Assembly: GCF_004138165.1 (NCBI RefSeq)
Contig: NZ_RYFF01000040.1
Coordinates: forward strand, 1 to 35,028
Direction of reading: 5' to 3'
Source: Candidatus Chloroploca sp. Khr17
GTDB lineage: Bacteria > Chloroflexota > Chloroflexia > Chloroflexales > Chloroflexaceae
Length of the DNA: 35,028 nt
Under the pieces are notes generated by a model. The model was given only the letters and a program-made list of their open reading frames with translations, did no database searches and had not been told where the DNA came from. The position numbers were made by a program, and so were the translations under genes. The stretch's first letter is position 1. Every line of letters starts with the position of its first letter. Shown here in pieces: positions 25,301 to 32,878 of the stretch.

Positions 25301-25841
25301 CAAAGACGACGTGATCGTCGCGGCCCTGGAGTTGCCCGGCGGGGTTCAAGAGCTCGCCGAGCCCGGCGAAGAGATCCACGCCTCGGCCCAACTCGGCCGC
25401 CGGGGTTCGCGGCAGATCGACGAGCATGGTCTGCACCGTCGTGCGCCGCCGCCGCACGATCTGGCGGGCGAGCATCCAGCCGCCAAGCACCAGGTGGAGC
25501 ACGACGCCGCTGAGCAGCGCGACCAGGCCCAATTTCACCCAAGGATAGGCCCCCTGCAGCCATGCGCCAAGCCGAGCCGCCAAGGGAGCCAGCGTCGGCG
25601 GGGCCTGGGTCAACGCATGCAGCACCGGGGTCGGGGCCAGGACGAACCCGTACACGAGCAGCAGCAGCACCACCCCGCCGAAGCGCATGAGCGAGCGCTG
25701 GCGACGCCGCGCCTTTGCGAGTTCCGCGTCGGTCGGCGGGCGCTCGTACGGATTGCCGTGCCAACGCGGGCTTTGCGTACGCGGCGGCACCCGCGACGGC
25801 GAGGACGCCCCGCCCTGGGTACTGGGGGAACGCGGCATCAT
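22317..25841 (-). CDS. VirD4/TraG-type coupling ATPase of the type IV secretion system
   Basis: 1174 aa. The N-terminus has a basic/proline leader, then two membrane segments (VVLLLLVYGFVLAPTPVLHAL; LGLVALLSGVVLHLVLGGWML), and two or three more around residue 410-470. The motor domain follows with Walker A GSMGSGKSSL (Lys620), CGVIDAKGDL, VIVIDTTAAWVPCLNPFDRR and Walker B LFVDEVQMF (Asp866/Glu867). Coupling proteins bring the relaxase-DNA complex to the secretion channel and pump the strand. The tail (about 960-1174) is proline- and glutamine-rich. The ATG at 25841 overlaps the upstream ORF by 4 bases and has GAGGAG 11 nt away. Longer than standard VirD4 because of the added membrane region and tail. 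Confidence 0.85.
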   Translation of the reverse strand: MMPRSPSTQGGASSPSRVPPRTQSPRWHGNPYERPPTDAELAKARRRQRSLMRFGGVVLLLLVYGFVLAPTPVLHALTQAPPTLAPLAARLGAWLQGAYPWVKLGLVALLSGVVLHLVLGGWMLARQIVRRRRTTVQTMLVDLPRTPAAELGRGVDLFAGLGELLNPAGQLQGRDDHVVFALVNGMADQRVRLAVRTPTQQAAQLASTDALRNLVSGEAPGTTTRPASDDVATMFAQCQEPDGPRLAGSADYILARSPSYPLKDLAMFVGGDPLGPLATALTRQEGVTYAAYELILRALPPHDDWRAPLRDQIGQIQGTVNPEDLAAYEALVRKVEHHGFDVVVRCLVAAQTRAAAVRQVRAMHHALQTFSRPAGDARQRLRRVGSRLPGRTPGFVFIPLTPATIGTAPLPPWGGLTISGAVVAGLTGAVAGLALAQALPHLAISLPVAPLTLPSCVLAPVLTSLSALAGLLGVLACSPRRRAARGRDRLATLRAHAPPPVWPGARWTVFPAPGTQRSILGPYELAAFWHPPSLDLETLFAWRSSKHLPAPVAAFLSPAEAAAAEARQVQPRPATPHELGRSRLGLAYAQQRDGTLALIGPTLRDLRQGWDTMGSMGSGKSSLVETMVVEIARLGGGCGVIDAKGDLCDRLLRILPPEAYDRVIVIDTTAAWVPCLNPFDRRLIRAKPRDVVAGEIGQIFARIEPEIWAGALGMQQALFMGLSALLEGERTPTLLHLERFYLSPAYRDDVLSRVVDTAIRDYWLVQVPAMPEKIKTSIDSLKRRLTGLVGSETGQRLLCQPASTIDLTTAMRAQAIVIMKFVPETIGDTNAAFWGAALFQSIVSATFAQQDETDPEQRWDWPLFVDEVQMFVKAERAEDAERMWTRTRSMGVGLIGAHQGLNQLGEKLGGIVLNVIGGMCLTSGVRDDTRDLVNAYANQGLQPEDFTGVKPREELLIRFPVERRDMGLMSAIPRERPPEQPAPAHPPTARPPFTPASPAEALDLATLEALEQGVREALATHPDLLPETVYRAVAHAWLSALHQEHRAALVAEGQGMRTSQLSDQAWAVIQQLIEQLRAVATRRAQHEAQHLAQRPRTLPADQHLAQLSQQRDGVHPLINACYVAALVRRYPTDERSMAQQDRGRRPRDASRPPTGPAVTPPAVPGPPARRQAPP

Positions 25842-26389
25842 GGGGTGGCGTTCTCCTCAGCGTCAGGCCGCGGCTGGTGCGCCGAGGCACTGGGGTGGGT
25901 CTGGGCGGCAGACGGCCTCATACGCACCCGCGTCGAGGGGCGGCGTTGGGGGCGTGGGGAACGCGCCATGATTGCTTTGGCCTCCTGCTGGTCGTCAGGC
26001 CGCGGCTGGTGCGTCGAGGGGCGGCGTTGGGGGCGTGGGGAACGCGCCATGATTGCTTTGGCCTCCTGCTGGTCGTCAGGCGACGGCTGGTAGGCCGAGG
26101 CACTGGGGTGGGCATGGGGGCAACGCCGCCGCATCACGTTGGCCTCCGCTTCCTCACGTCGGGGCGAAATGCACACCGAGGCTCCGCCCGGCGTGTTGGG
26201 GCAGCGGGCCATGATTATGATCGTTGCAGCCTCTGCTGGGTCGTTCGGCGGTGAGATGCGCGACGGCGCTGCGGCACGGTGCTGTGTCGGCACAAAAGGT
26301 GGCATCAAATGGGCGACCTCCTGCGGGTCGTCATCCGCCGACCCTCGTGAGGACGCACGGCCCTGGGTGCTCGGGAACAACGCGCTCAT
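25838..26389 (-). CDS. Repetitive 183-aa ORF made of duplicated translation start modules
   Basis: The frame starts with ATG at 26389 (TGATG overlap with the upstream stop) and ends at 25838 (ATGA overlap with the coupling gene). It is built of units of 26-31 residues of the type MARSPRPQRRPSTHQPRPDD with QQEA at the end. Each unit carries on the DNA a Shine-Dalgarno-like GGAGG-C block 7-12 bases before an ATG: ATGs at 26389, 26305, 26212, 26134, 26050 and 25969; the coupling protein's own start (25841) is the seventh copy. I do not recognise a protein family; the product is disordered and basic. It may be a real but unstructured protein, a leader that couples translation, or a by-product of DNA slippage. 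Confidence 0.45.
   Translation of the reverse strand: MSALFPSTQGRASSRGSADDDPQEVAHLMPPFVPTQHRAAAPSRISPPNDPAEAATIIIMARCPNTPGGASVCISPRREEAEANVMRRRCPHAHPSASAYQPSPDDQQEAKAIMARSPRPQRRPSTHQPRPDDQQEAKAIMARSPRPQRRPSTRVRMRPSAAQTHPSASAHQPRPDAEENATP
25969..26389. repeat. Degenerate tandem repeat array (units 78-93 bp)
   Basis: Distances between successive ATGs are 84, 93, 78, 84 and 81 bases. The two copies starting at 26050 and 25969 are nearly identical over their first 80 bases; the others are older. The next copy, at the coupling protein start, is in another frame. Confidence 0.7.
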
Positions 26390-27810
26390 CACTGGCCCTC
26401 CGCTGCGTCGTTCTGCCGCAGCGCGGGTTCGACGAGCAGGGGCAGGCCACGCCAGACCGTCTGCCCTCCGGGGAGCCAGGCGATGGCCTGGCCGACGTTG
26501 ACCACGGGCAGTCCGGCGGGGCGGAAGGCGTCGGGCAGCGCGGGGTACGGTGGATCAGGCACCTCGATCACGGGCAGCCGATGGCAGGCCGCCCGCAGGG
26601 CGGCAAGCGGCGGGCGGTCGCCCAGGATGAGGATGACTTGCACGCCGGGCTCAGGCACGAGCAAGGGCTGGAGATCCGGCCAGATCGTCGCCGAGGGCGT
26701 CATCACGAGCACCAGTGGCGGTGGGGCGAGCGTCGCCACGTGCCCGCGTGCGCGGGCGAAGCGCTGGCGCAGTTGTGCGTCACGGGCCTGGGCCAGGGCC
26801 TCAGGCTGCGGAACCAGGGCCGCCAGGCTTGGATGCAGCTCGCGCAGGCGGCCATCAGGGTCGTGGACGAACACCGCAGGGTGGTGGGCACCGGGCACCT
26901 GCGCACGCCCCGCCAGCAGGCCGAGCAGCGGGCCGTGCATGGCCCCCGCGAGCACCAGGTGCTGGTGGCACGGCAGCGGCCACCAGATCGGGCCCTGGCG
27001 CGTGCGCACGACGGGCAGCCAGCGCCACACCGCAGCCGCGGCGGCGGAGACGGCGGGCAAGGCGGCGGCCCGCACGGACGCCCGCAGCACGCTGAGGGTC
27101 GCCACGTCACGCCACCGCGCCCGAACCCCGTGCCCCTGAAGCGCCTGGATCACGGCCCGCTGCTGGCTCGTGGTCAACACCGGCGTGAGCGCCAGCTGGA
27201 ACACGAGGTGCCGGGGCTGGTCGTGAACGGCCAGCAGCGCGGGCGGGTGCGCCGTGACCTGGGCCACGGTCGTCATGACGAGCGTCGTCACCTCGGGCGG
27301 GGCGGGCTGCACCTGGCCCAGCGCGGGCCGCACTGGCGCTGGCGTGATGAACTCGAGATCCAGCGTCAGCCGTGGCCCGCGCACGCGGGGCCGGGCCAGG
27401 CGACGGGGCACGGCGGCGGCGCGGTGATGCGGCGGTTCCTGCGGCAGCGCGGCCGGGCGCGGCGGCTGTGCCGGTCGCGGCGGCGGGGCCATGAGGTGGG
27501 CGCGAACCGCGAGCCCGCGTACCTGCCAGCGCGCGAGCCGCAGCGCGGTGGGCCGCGTGGCACGCCAGGGCGGGGACGGCAGCACCACCCGCGTGCGGTG
27601 CCTCCACCAGCCGATGCCGAGACTGCCCACGCTGGTGGTCACGAGCATGACCAGCCCGGTGGCTGGGATGCGCTGCAGCGCATCCCAGCGGTGGAACCCG
27701 ATGAGGGCACCACCGACCAAGCTGACCAGGCTGACCAGGCCGACCAAGCCGACCACCACGACGGCAACGCGCAGGGCACGGGAACGGAACCTTCGGCGGT
27801 TGGACGTCAT
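26389..27810 (-). CDS. FtsK/HerA-like membrane protein lacking a P-loop
   Basis: 473 aa. The N-terminus has two membrane segments (VAVVVVGLVGLVSLVSLVGG with a Leu-Val-Ser repeat; GLVMLVTTSVGSLGIGWW). The C-terminal half follows FtsK/TcpA order: a strand-rich segment (LVFQLALTPVLTTSQQ), then PLPCHQHLVLAGAMHGPLLG where FtsK proteins have 'hllvaGatGsGKS', then PLVLVMTPSA in place of Walker B and VILILGDRPP in place of 'lilatQRP'. The Lys/Ser of Walker A and the acidic pair of Walker B are missing, so it is probably a non-hydrolysing partner, perhaps of the coupling ATPase or VirB4. The ATG at 27810 overlaps the upstream stop by 4 bases, and GGAGGC lies close upstream. The relation to FtsK is my reading of the pattern and needs a profile search. 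Confidence 0.5.
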   Translation of the reverse strand: MTSNRRRFRSRALRVAVVVVGLVGLVSLVSLVGGALIGFHRWDALQRIPATGLVMLVTTSVGSLGIGWWRHRTRVVLPSPPWRATRPTALRLARWQVRGLAVRAHLMAPPPRPAQPPRPAALPQEPPHHRAAAVPRRLARPRVRGPRLTLDLEFITPAPVRPALGQVQPAPPEVTTLVMTTVAQVTAHPPALLAVHDQPRHLVFQLALTPVLTTSQQRAVIQALQGHGVRARWRDVATLSVLRASVRAAALPAVSAAAAAVWRWLPVVRTRQGPIWWPLPCHQHLVLAGAMHGPLLGLLAGRAQVPGAHHPAVFVHDPDGRLRELHPSLAALVPQPEALAQARDAQLRQRFARARGHVATLAPPPLVLVMTPSATIWPDLQPLLVPEPGVQVILILGDRPPLAALRAACHRLPVIEVPDPPYPALPDAFRPAGLPVVNVGQAIAWLPGGQTVWRGLPLLVEPALRQNDAAEGQ

Positions 27811-29264
27811 TGCAGCGCCTCCGGCTGAATCTGCACGTACCAGAGCGCCGTCGGCCCGGTCGCCAGCAGCAGCTCGTGGCCCTGCCAGATCCCCCCCGTG
27901 CGCCCCTGCGTCTGGATCGTCGGCAGCACCACGAGCGTCGCGTCCGCATCCGCAGGCCAGCGCTGCACGGCCAGCGTGCCCTCCGCCGTGGGCCGGACAA
28001 TGCGCAGCGTCCCATCCGGTTGCACCGTCAGCGCGACCAGGTCGTCGGGCAGCGGGCCGACCCGTTCGGTCACGCCCGCCGCCAAGGTGACGCGATCCAG
28101 CGCCAGGCCCAGGCCCGTATCGGTCACCCACCAGAGCGCGTCGGCGGTCCAGGCCAGCGGGATGAGCCCCGCCGGGCGCGCCGGCGGAACGCGCAGCCGC
28201 GTCGCCCGGGCATCCGCACCGGGAGGGGCGAATTGGATCAGCACCGCGGTGTGGTCGAGCAGCGCCGTCGCGGTGGGTGGGGCGTCCGCTGGGGGCGTGG
28301 GCCGCGCCACGTGCGGCGGCGAGGGCGACGCGAGCGACGTGATGATCACCGCCGCCGCGCCATCCGGACTCCAGGCGAGGTGGTGGATCGTGCCAGGCAC
28401 CGTGATCAGCGGCACCTGGGCGTCAACCTGCGGCCGCGCCGGGTCAACGACCAGCACATCAACGCCCTGCGCGTGCGGCACGGCCACCAGCAGGTGACGG
28501 CCCCCTGGCGACCACCACACCCCGCGCAGACTCCGAGCCGTGGTGATGACCTGCGTGCCCGTCGGGCGCGTCAGGGTCAGGCTGCCGGCCACGCCGGGCA
28601 GCGGCGCACCCCGGTGAGGTTCCCAGACCGCCCAGAAGCGTGCGCCGTCGCGCGTGGTCTGCTCATCCGCGATGGCGTACGTCTCCAACACCGGGAGGCG
28701 CGTCAGGCCCTGGGCATCCAGGTGAAGGTGATAGGGCGCGGGTTCCGGCTGCGGCGGCCCCCAGCCCGGAGCCCCGGCCGACCGCTCCGGTTCCGGTCGC
28801 GTCGCCGTCAGCCGCCACCCGCTCCCCGCATCAGGACTCACCTGGAGCCAGGTGCTCTGCGGGTGCGGCAGCGGCACCGGCTGAACGAGGGGGATCGGGC
28901 GCATCGGCGGCACGATCAGCGTCGTCGTCTGCTGTCGGCTCACCTGGATCACGCTCGTCACCGGAAACGCCCCCGGCTGTGTGAAGTGCAGGGCATGCGG
29001 GCCGCTCGGCAGCACGATGCGTCCGGGACGCACCGGCCGGTCGGCGAGCTGCACCTGCACCTCCGGCGGCAGCGGCGGCACCAGCAGGGTACCACTGCCG
29101 CGCAGCACCGGCAGAAGCAGCCAGACGACGACCGCCAGCATGCTCACCACGCCTCCGGCCTGCAGGCCCTGCCGCAGGCGGTGGCGCTGGCGCTGGAGCC
29201 GGGCCGCCAGCACATCCAGGTGCAGCGTGAACGGGCCAACGTCAAGTTGGGACGGCACCCGCAT
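27807..29264 (-). CDS. Membrane-anchored PEGA-like/beta-propeller protein of the transfer operon
   Basis: 485 aa. One transmembrane helix near residue 35-60 (VSMLAVVVWLLLPVL) leaves a short basic cytoplasmic start and a large outside part. Residues 60-120 look like a PEGA domain (VQVQLADRPVRPGRIVLPSG, HALHFTQPG...). The rest is strand-rich with propeller-type blades: RGVWWSPGGRHLLVAV, IHHLAWSPDGAAAVIIT, LIPLAWTADALWWVTD, LVALTVQPDGTLRIV. Such TolB/WD40-like domains bind proteins or cell wall. It overlaps VirB4 by 23 bases and the FtsK-like gene by 4, so it is almost surely part of the machine, possibly the part facing the cell envelope. No such component is standard in known type IV systems. 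Confidence 0.6.
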   Translation of the reverse strand: MRVPSQLDVGPFTLHLDVLAARLQRQRHRLRQGLQAGGVVSMLAVVVWLLLPVLRGSGTLLVPPLPPEVQVQLADRPVRPGRIVLPSGPHALHFTQPGAFPVTSVIQVSRQQTTTLIVPPMRPIPLVQPVPLPHPQSTWLQVSPDAGSGWRLTATRPEPERSAGAPGWGPPQPEPAPYHLHLDAQGLTRLPVLETYAIADEQTTRDGARFWAVWEPHRGAPLPGVAGSLTLTRPTGTQVITTARSLRGVWWSPGGRHLLVAVPHAQGVDVLVVDPARPQVDAQVPLITVPGTIHHLAWSPDGAAAVIITSLASPSPPHVARPTPPADAPPTATALLDHTAVLIQFAPPGADARATRLRVPPARPAGLIPLAWTADALWWVTDTGLGLALDRVTLAAGVTERVGPLPDDLVALTVQPDGTLRIVRPTAEGTLAVQRWPADADATLVVLPTIQTQGRTGGIWQGHELLLATGPTALWYVQIQPEALQ

Positions 29265-31308
29265 CCGCGGCCTCCTCGTCAGGTGGCGGCGCCGCCGGGG
29301 TGCGTGCGCCGGGGATCAGGGCGTGGATGGGCGCGGGGGCCCGGGGAATCCGCAAGGGGATCGGCTCGCGTCCGACCAGGAGCAGCCCCGTCACCCCATC
29401 GGCATCCCGCCGACAGCGCGACAGCCAGGTGATCTCGCCCGGCGTCAGGCCCAGTTTGGTGGCCGCCTGCAGGATCGAGTTGTCGTCGTCCTGCACGCCC
29501 GCCCGCGCCGGGCGCAGCTGCCGGAGCAACAGGATCGTCTCGCAGTTGTCGAGAAAGGTCATCCCGGCGGCATTCGGCACCACCTGATCGCCGACCCGCC
29601 GCACGAGGAACTCGCGGATCTGCTGGGTGATGACCGTCACGGCGACGCCGAGTGAGCGCCCGAGCCGAGCCAGCAGCTCGATCGTCTGCGCTCCAGCTGC
29701 GGTATTGAGCACCGCCCAGGCCTCGTCGATGATCAGTTCCATGGGCCGTCCGGTGCCGCGCATCGCGACGGTCATGACGTAGTCGGCGATCAGCGCCGGC
29801 AGCACGCGCTGCAAGGTCTGATCCTGGCCCTGGACAAAAGCACTCAGGTCAATGCCCAGCACGCCCACATCGGCACGCAAGCGGGACGGTGGGATGGCCA
29901 AGGGCAGCGGGCGGTTGCCGTGGAGCAACCGCCCCAGCGAGCCTTCGGTAAAGAGCGTCAAGGCCGCGTCGAGCGCCGCGTCATGCGGACGCGCCGCCAG
30001 GGCCTGCGCCACCGTCCGCAGATCGGGCACGTCGGCATGAAAGGTCGTCGGGTCGCTGGTGATGCCGCGCTGCGCATAACAGGCCAGCACCGTTTCTTCC
30101 AGTTGGGCTTCCGCCGCGCCACTGAGCGGCATGCCCCGGGCGAGCGCTTCACTGGCGACCAGGTGTTTGACCAGCGCGGCCCGGCGGGCGCACAGATCGA
30201 TCTGCAAGCGGGCAAGCCGCGCCCCGACCGCCGCCTCGCCCCAGGGCAACGTCAGCGGGTTCAGTTGCAGCTCGGCTTGCGCCGAGAGCACCAGGTAGGT
30301 GCCGCCCAGGCCGGTCTCGATCAACGTACGATACTCCTGGTCTTTCGGGTCAAGCACACAGAGGTCGCAGGCGCCGTGGGCGAAGCGTTGGAGCAGCGCA
30401 GATGCTTGCTGGTAGGTTTTGCCGCCCCCGGTGGCGGCAATGGTCGCCTGATGGGGCGACGGCAGCGCAAAGCGGTCGAGCACCACCGGCGCCCCCCCGA
30501 CTTGTCCGGCCCCACTGCCCTCGGCCCGCACGCCATAGAGGATCGGCACGCCCTGCCCACTCTGCAGCGTCGCCGACGAGGCGGGCAGCAGGCGGGCGAG
30601 GGTGGGCGTATCGGTCTCGAACAGGGAACGCACCGCATCGTGCCCGAGCGGGGCCGTCGTCAGCAGGCCTTCCCAATGGTGAGCATCACAGGCCACGATC
30701 ATGATCTGGGCCTCGGTGCACGCGGCGCGGAGTTGGCGACTCCGTTCGTGCAACTCACGCCCATCGGCCCCCGCGACGGTCAGGTAGAGCCCGATCAGGT
30801 GCAGGGCGCGCTGCTCCTCGGTAATGGCCGCCAGCACCCGCCGCAGATCGTGGAGCGCGAGCACCTCGTCGGCCCCGGTCTCCCCGCCCTGGGTGAGCGC
30901 AACGCCCAACTGGTGAGCCAGGTGGGTCAGGCGCTCTTTGGCGAGCGCCCGGGGGAGCGGATGATTGACCAGCGCTGTCTGCACGCCGGGCAGTTGCATG
31001 ATCGGGACGAGCGCGCCAGGCGGAAGCATGCGCGGCAGCGCCAGCACGGCAAACGTGCGCGTGTAGCTCTGGCCGCTGCGCACATGGTCAATGGCCCCCC
31101 GATCAATGCTCGCCGGGGCGATCAGATCGGTCTCGGTCGTCACCGTACGCTCCCGCCGTCCGCCCACGGCGATCAGCGGCGCCCCGCTGCGGCGCCGGTG
31201 CCGGGTGATCAGCGGGGCCGCAGGATCAACCGGAGGCGGTTCTGCGGGGGCCTGGGCGGCCGCCGCCGCCCAGGGTGGGGCAGGCAACCGGGGATCAACG
31301 GGTGGCAT
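29242..31308 (-). CDS. VirB4/TraC-type ATPase of the type IV secretion system
   Basis: 688 aa. The N-terminus is a short proline-rich leader, then a VirB4-like middle domain (YTRTFAVLALPRMLPPGAL). The motor shows Walker A ATGGGKTYQ (Lys297), VLDPKDQEYRTLIE, the VirB4 signature LNPLTLPWG, and Walker B LIIDEAWAVL (Asp528/Glu529), followed by VTVITQQIREF and FLDNCETILLLRQ. VirB4 powers assembly of the channel and pilus and is required for conjugation. The ATG at 31308 has GGAGG 6 nt upstream. It overlaps the upstream 232-aa gene by 14 bases and the downstream gene by 23. The usual N-terminal domain is shorter than in classical VirB4 and may be supplied by the upstream gene. Confidence 0.85.
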   Translation of the reverse strand: MPPVDPRLPAPPWAAAAAQAPAEPPPVDPAAPLITRHRRRSGAPLIAVGGRRERTVTTETDLIAPASIDRGAIDHVRSGQSYTRTFAVLALPRMLPPGALVPIMQLPGVQTALVNHPLPRALAKERLTHLAHQLGVALTQGGETGADEVLALHDLRRVLAAITEEQRALHLIGLYLTVAGADGRELHERSRQLRAACTEAQIMIVACDAHHWEGLLTTAPLGHDAVRSLFETDTPTLARLLPASSATLQSGQGVPILYGVRAEGSGAGQVGGAPVVLDRFALPSPHQATIAATGGGKTYQQASALLQRFAHGACDLCVLDPKDQEYRTLIETGLGGTYLVLSAQAELQLNPLTLPWGEAAVGARLARLQIDLCARRAALVKHLVASEALARGMPLSGAAEAQLEETVLACYAQRGITSDPTTFHADVPDLRTVAQALAARPHDAALDAALTLFTEGSLGRLLHGNRPLPLAIPPSRLRADVGVLGIDLSAFVQGQDQTLQRVLPALIADYVMTVAMRGTGRPMELIIDEAWAVLNTAAGAQTIELLARLGRSLGVAVTVITQQIREFLVRRVGDQVVPNAAGMTFLDNCETILLLRQLRPARAGVQDDDNSILQAATKLGLTPGEITWLSRCRRDADGVTGLLLVGREPIPLRIPRAPAPIHALIPGARTPAAPPPDEEAADAGAVPT

Positions 31309-31993
31309 GGGAAACCTCCGGGGCAACGACCTGCAGCGGGCGGGGGGCTGCCACGGCCGTCAGCGCCTGCTGGCTCTCGGCGGCGACCGGGTCAAGCGCA
31401 GCGCGCAGCATGCGGCGAATGGCAGGGGCGCTCATCAGGGTGGGGGCGGGTTCCAGGCCCAGGGTCGCGAACTGCCCGGCCAAACGCCGCGCCCGCGTGA
31501 GCGCCTCGGTGACCGGATCGCCGGGCAAGCGCGTCACCTGCCCGACCAGCGCCGCCGGCCGCAACTCTCCCCACATCCCCGACGGCGGCGTCTCGGGGGC
31601 CACCGACGGCACGGCGATGACCCAGCGCACCGTGCGCAACTGCCCCAGCGCCGCCCAGGCGTGTTGGAGCGCGTCGGTGAGCGCCCCCAGGATGGCGTAA
31701 CTCCGAAAATCTGGGGCGCGTTGCTGCGCGGCCGTGAGCGTCTGAATGAGCGGAGCGTAATCCAGCGGCACCGCCATCGTCAGCAGACTGCACCGATCCG
31801 GGCAGGTACTGAACACATGGGTCGCCGCCTCGAGCAGCCGTGCGAGGGACGTCGCATCGTGCAAGCGCAGATCGGGTGGGGTCAGATCGATGAGTGCCAC
31901 CGCCACGCCATCCCCTCGCACGAGATAGCCCTCGCCGATGGTCAGGGCGCCCAGTGCCTCTTGCACCGAGCCAGGGGGTCGTGAACGAGCCAT
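31295..31993 (-). CDS. 232-aa protein, possible detached VirB4 N-terminal domain
   Basis: The protein reads EGYLVRGDGVAVALIDLTPP, then ATSLARLLEAATHVFSTCPD and SLLTMAVPLDYAPLIQTL, resembling the N-terminal part of VirB4/PrgI-linked ATPases, where a strand-rich start handles a dozen 'v...dg...aiiev.p.nf...s..e' residues. Helical end with many Ala and Arg. No P-loop. It sits directly upstream of VirB4 with a 14-base overlap and has AAAGGAG 8 nt before its ATG at 31993. It may associate with VirB4 to complete the missing N-terminal domain. This assignment is tentative. Confidence 0.5.
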   Translation of the reverse strand: MARSRPPGSVQEALGALTIGEGYLVRGDGVAVALIDLTPPDLRLHDATSLARLLEAATHVFSTCPDRCSLLTMAVPLDYAPLIQTLTAAQQRAPDFRSYAILGALTDALQHAWAALGQLRTVRWVIAVPSVAPETPPSGMWGELRPAALVGQVTRLPGDPVTEALTRARRLAGQFATLGLEPAPTLMSAPAIRRMLRAALDPVAAESQQALTAVAAPRPLQVVAPEVSHATR

Positions 31994-32010
31994 GAGCGGA
32001 TCTCCTTTCG

Positions 32011-32118
32011 TGGGTCTCGGGTCTCGGGTCTCGGGTCTCGGGTCTTGGGGTTCAGGGTTCAGGGTTCAGGGTTCAGGGTTCGGGGTTCGGGGTTCGGAGT
32101 TCAGGGTTCAGGGCTCAG
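32011..32118. repeat. Heptanucleotide repeats (GGGTCTC, GGGTTCA, GGGTTCG types)
   Basis: About fifteen 7-bp units in succession: four GGGTCTC, one GGGTCTT, then about four GGGTTCA, three GGGTTCG and mixed ones up to 32118. The block starts right behind the Shine-Dalgarno of the 232-aa gene. Confidence 0.85.
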
Positions 32119-32388
32119 AGGTTGCGTGGGCAGGCCAGCACGGGCCTGATCAGGGCAACTGGAGGAGTCAGACCAGAGACCGTTGCGTAGGCTCCTTGAC
32201 CACCCTGAGCGAAGCGCAGGGTCGCAGGCGTCCCAACGGCAGTGTCGTACGCAGCCTGACCTGACCATGCGGCACCTTCACGGGTCATTGGTCTCACCTG
32301 GCATCGGGACACCCGGCGACCATCCTGGCCTTCAGGCTTTCCGATCCCCACTCCCCGATCCCCGATCCCCAATCCCCGACCGTCGGCA
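32119..32388. other. Intergenic region with further 7-bp repeats
   Basis: No gene seen. ACCCTG/CAGGGT (32202-32207 and 32217-32222) around AGCGAAGCG is a common small intergenic hairpin type. A second heptad block of the type CCCCGAT lies at about 32345-32380, and a third (TGACCCC type, 32409-32445) already lies inside the 3' end of the next gene. Confidence 0.5.
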
Positions 32389-32772
32389 TCACCCCCCACG
32401 GCGCATCCTGACCCCTGACCTCTGACCCCTGGCCCCTGCGCCCCGTTCCCTCACCTCAACCGTACGCGTCACAATGAGCAATGCGGGTCGTCGGACGTGG
32501 CGGCTCAACACCACCACCCAGGACAGCGGCGTCCGGCCACGTGGTTTCAGTTCCACCAGCGCGGCGATAAGACTGGCCGGAACCAGGACGATCCCGGCCA
32601 GCAGGGTCCACGCGATGGGCGTCAGCGTTGCCAGCGCCCCCCAGATCAGCACCGCCACCAGCAGCAACGTGCCAGCACGGGCGGGGAGCCGGATGGCTCG
32701 CCCGGGAAAGGGGCGGATCGTGACCGTGGGACGCACCTGCAACCCAGTTGGCACCTCGTGAACCAGACTCAT
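32389..32772 (-). CDS. PrgI/VirB3-like small membrane protein of the type IV secretion system
   Basis: 127 aa. Two hydrophobic segments back to back (LLLVAVLIWGALATL, IAWTLLAGIVLVPASLIAAL) after a basic start, with KPRGRTPLSWVVVLSRHVRR behind: the hairpin layout of PrgI/VirB3 proteins that sit at the inner membrane and bind VirB4. The ATG at 32772 has AAGGAGG 9 nt upstream. The last 20 residues (RERGAGARGQRSG...) are encoded by 7-bp repeats, so the repeat block has taken over the end of the gene. The short distance to the pilin gene and position ahead of VirB4 agree with the usual order. Confidence 0.65.
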   Translation of the reverse strand: MSLVHEVPTGLQVRPTVTIRPFPGRAIRLPARAGTLLLVAVLIWGALATLTPIAWTLLAGIVLVPASLIAALVELKPRGRTPLSWVVVLSRHVRRPALLIVTRTVEVRERGAGARGQRSGVRMRRGG

Positions 32773-32878
32773 CCTCACAAACCTCCTTCCTGCTTCGGTT
32801 CAGGCGACCGGTTCGGGGCTCAGTAGGACGCCGACCGCATCCAGATGCGCGGTGCCCCACCACCCACCGCCCCTCGCC

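Noticed and set aside
23016-26093. 1025-codon plus-strand reading frame opposite the coupling protein gene
   Set aside because: Mirror frame of a GC-rich gene; composition is odd (Arg, Gln, His rich), there are no domains, and the minus-strand gene has clear ATPase motifs.
32202-32222. Terminator at ACCCTG/CAGGGT
   Set aside because: Only 6-bp arms and no T-run; it is a common intergenic hairpin type.
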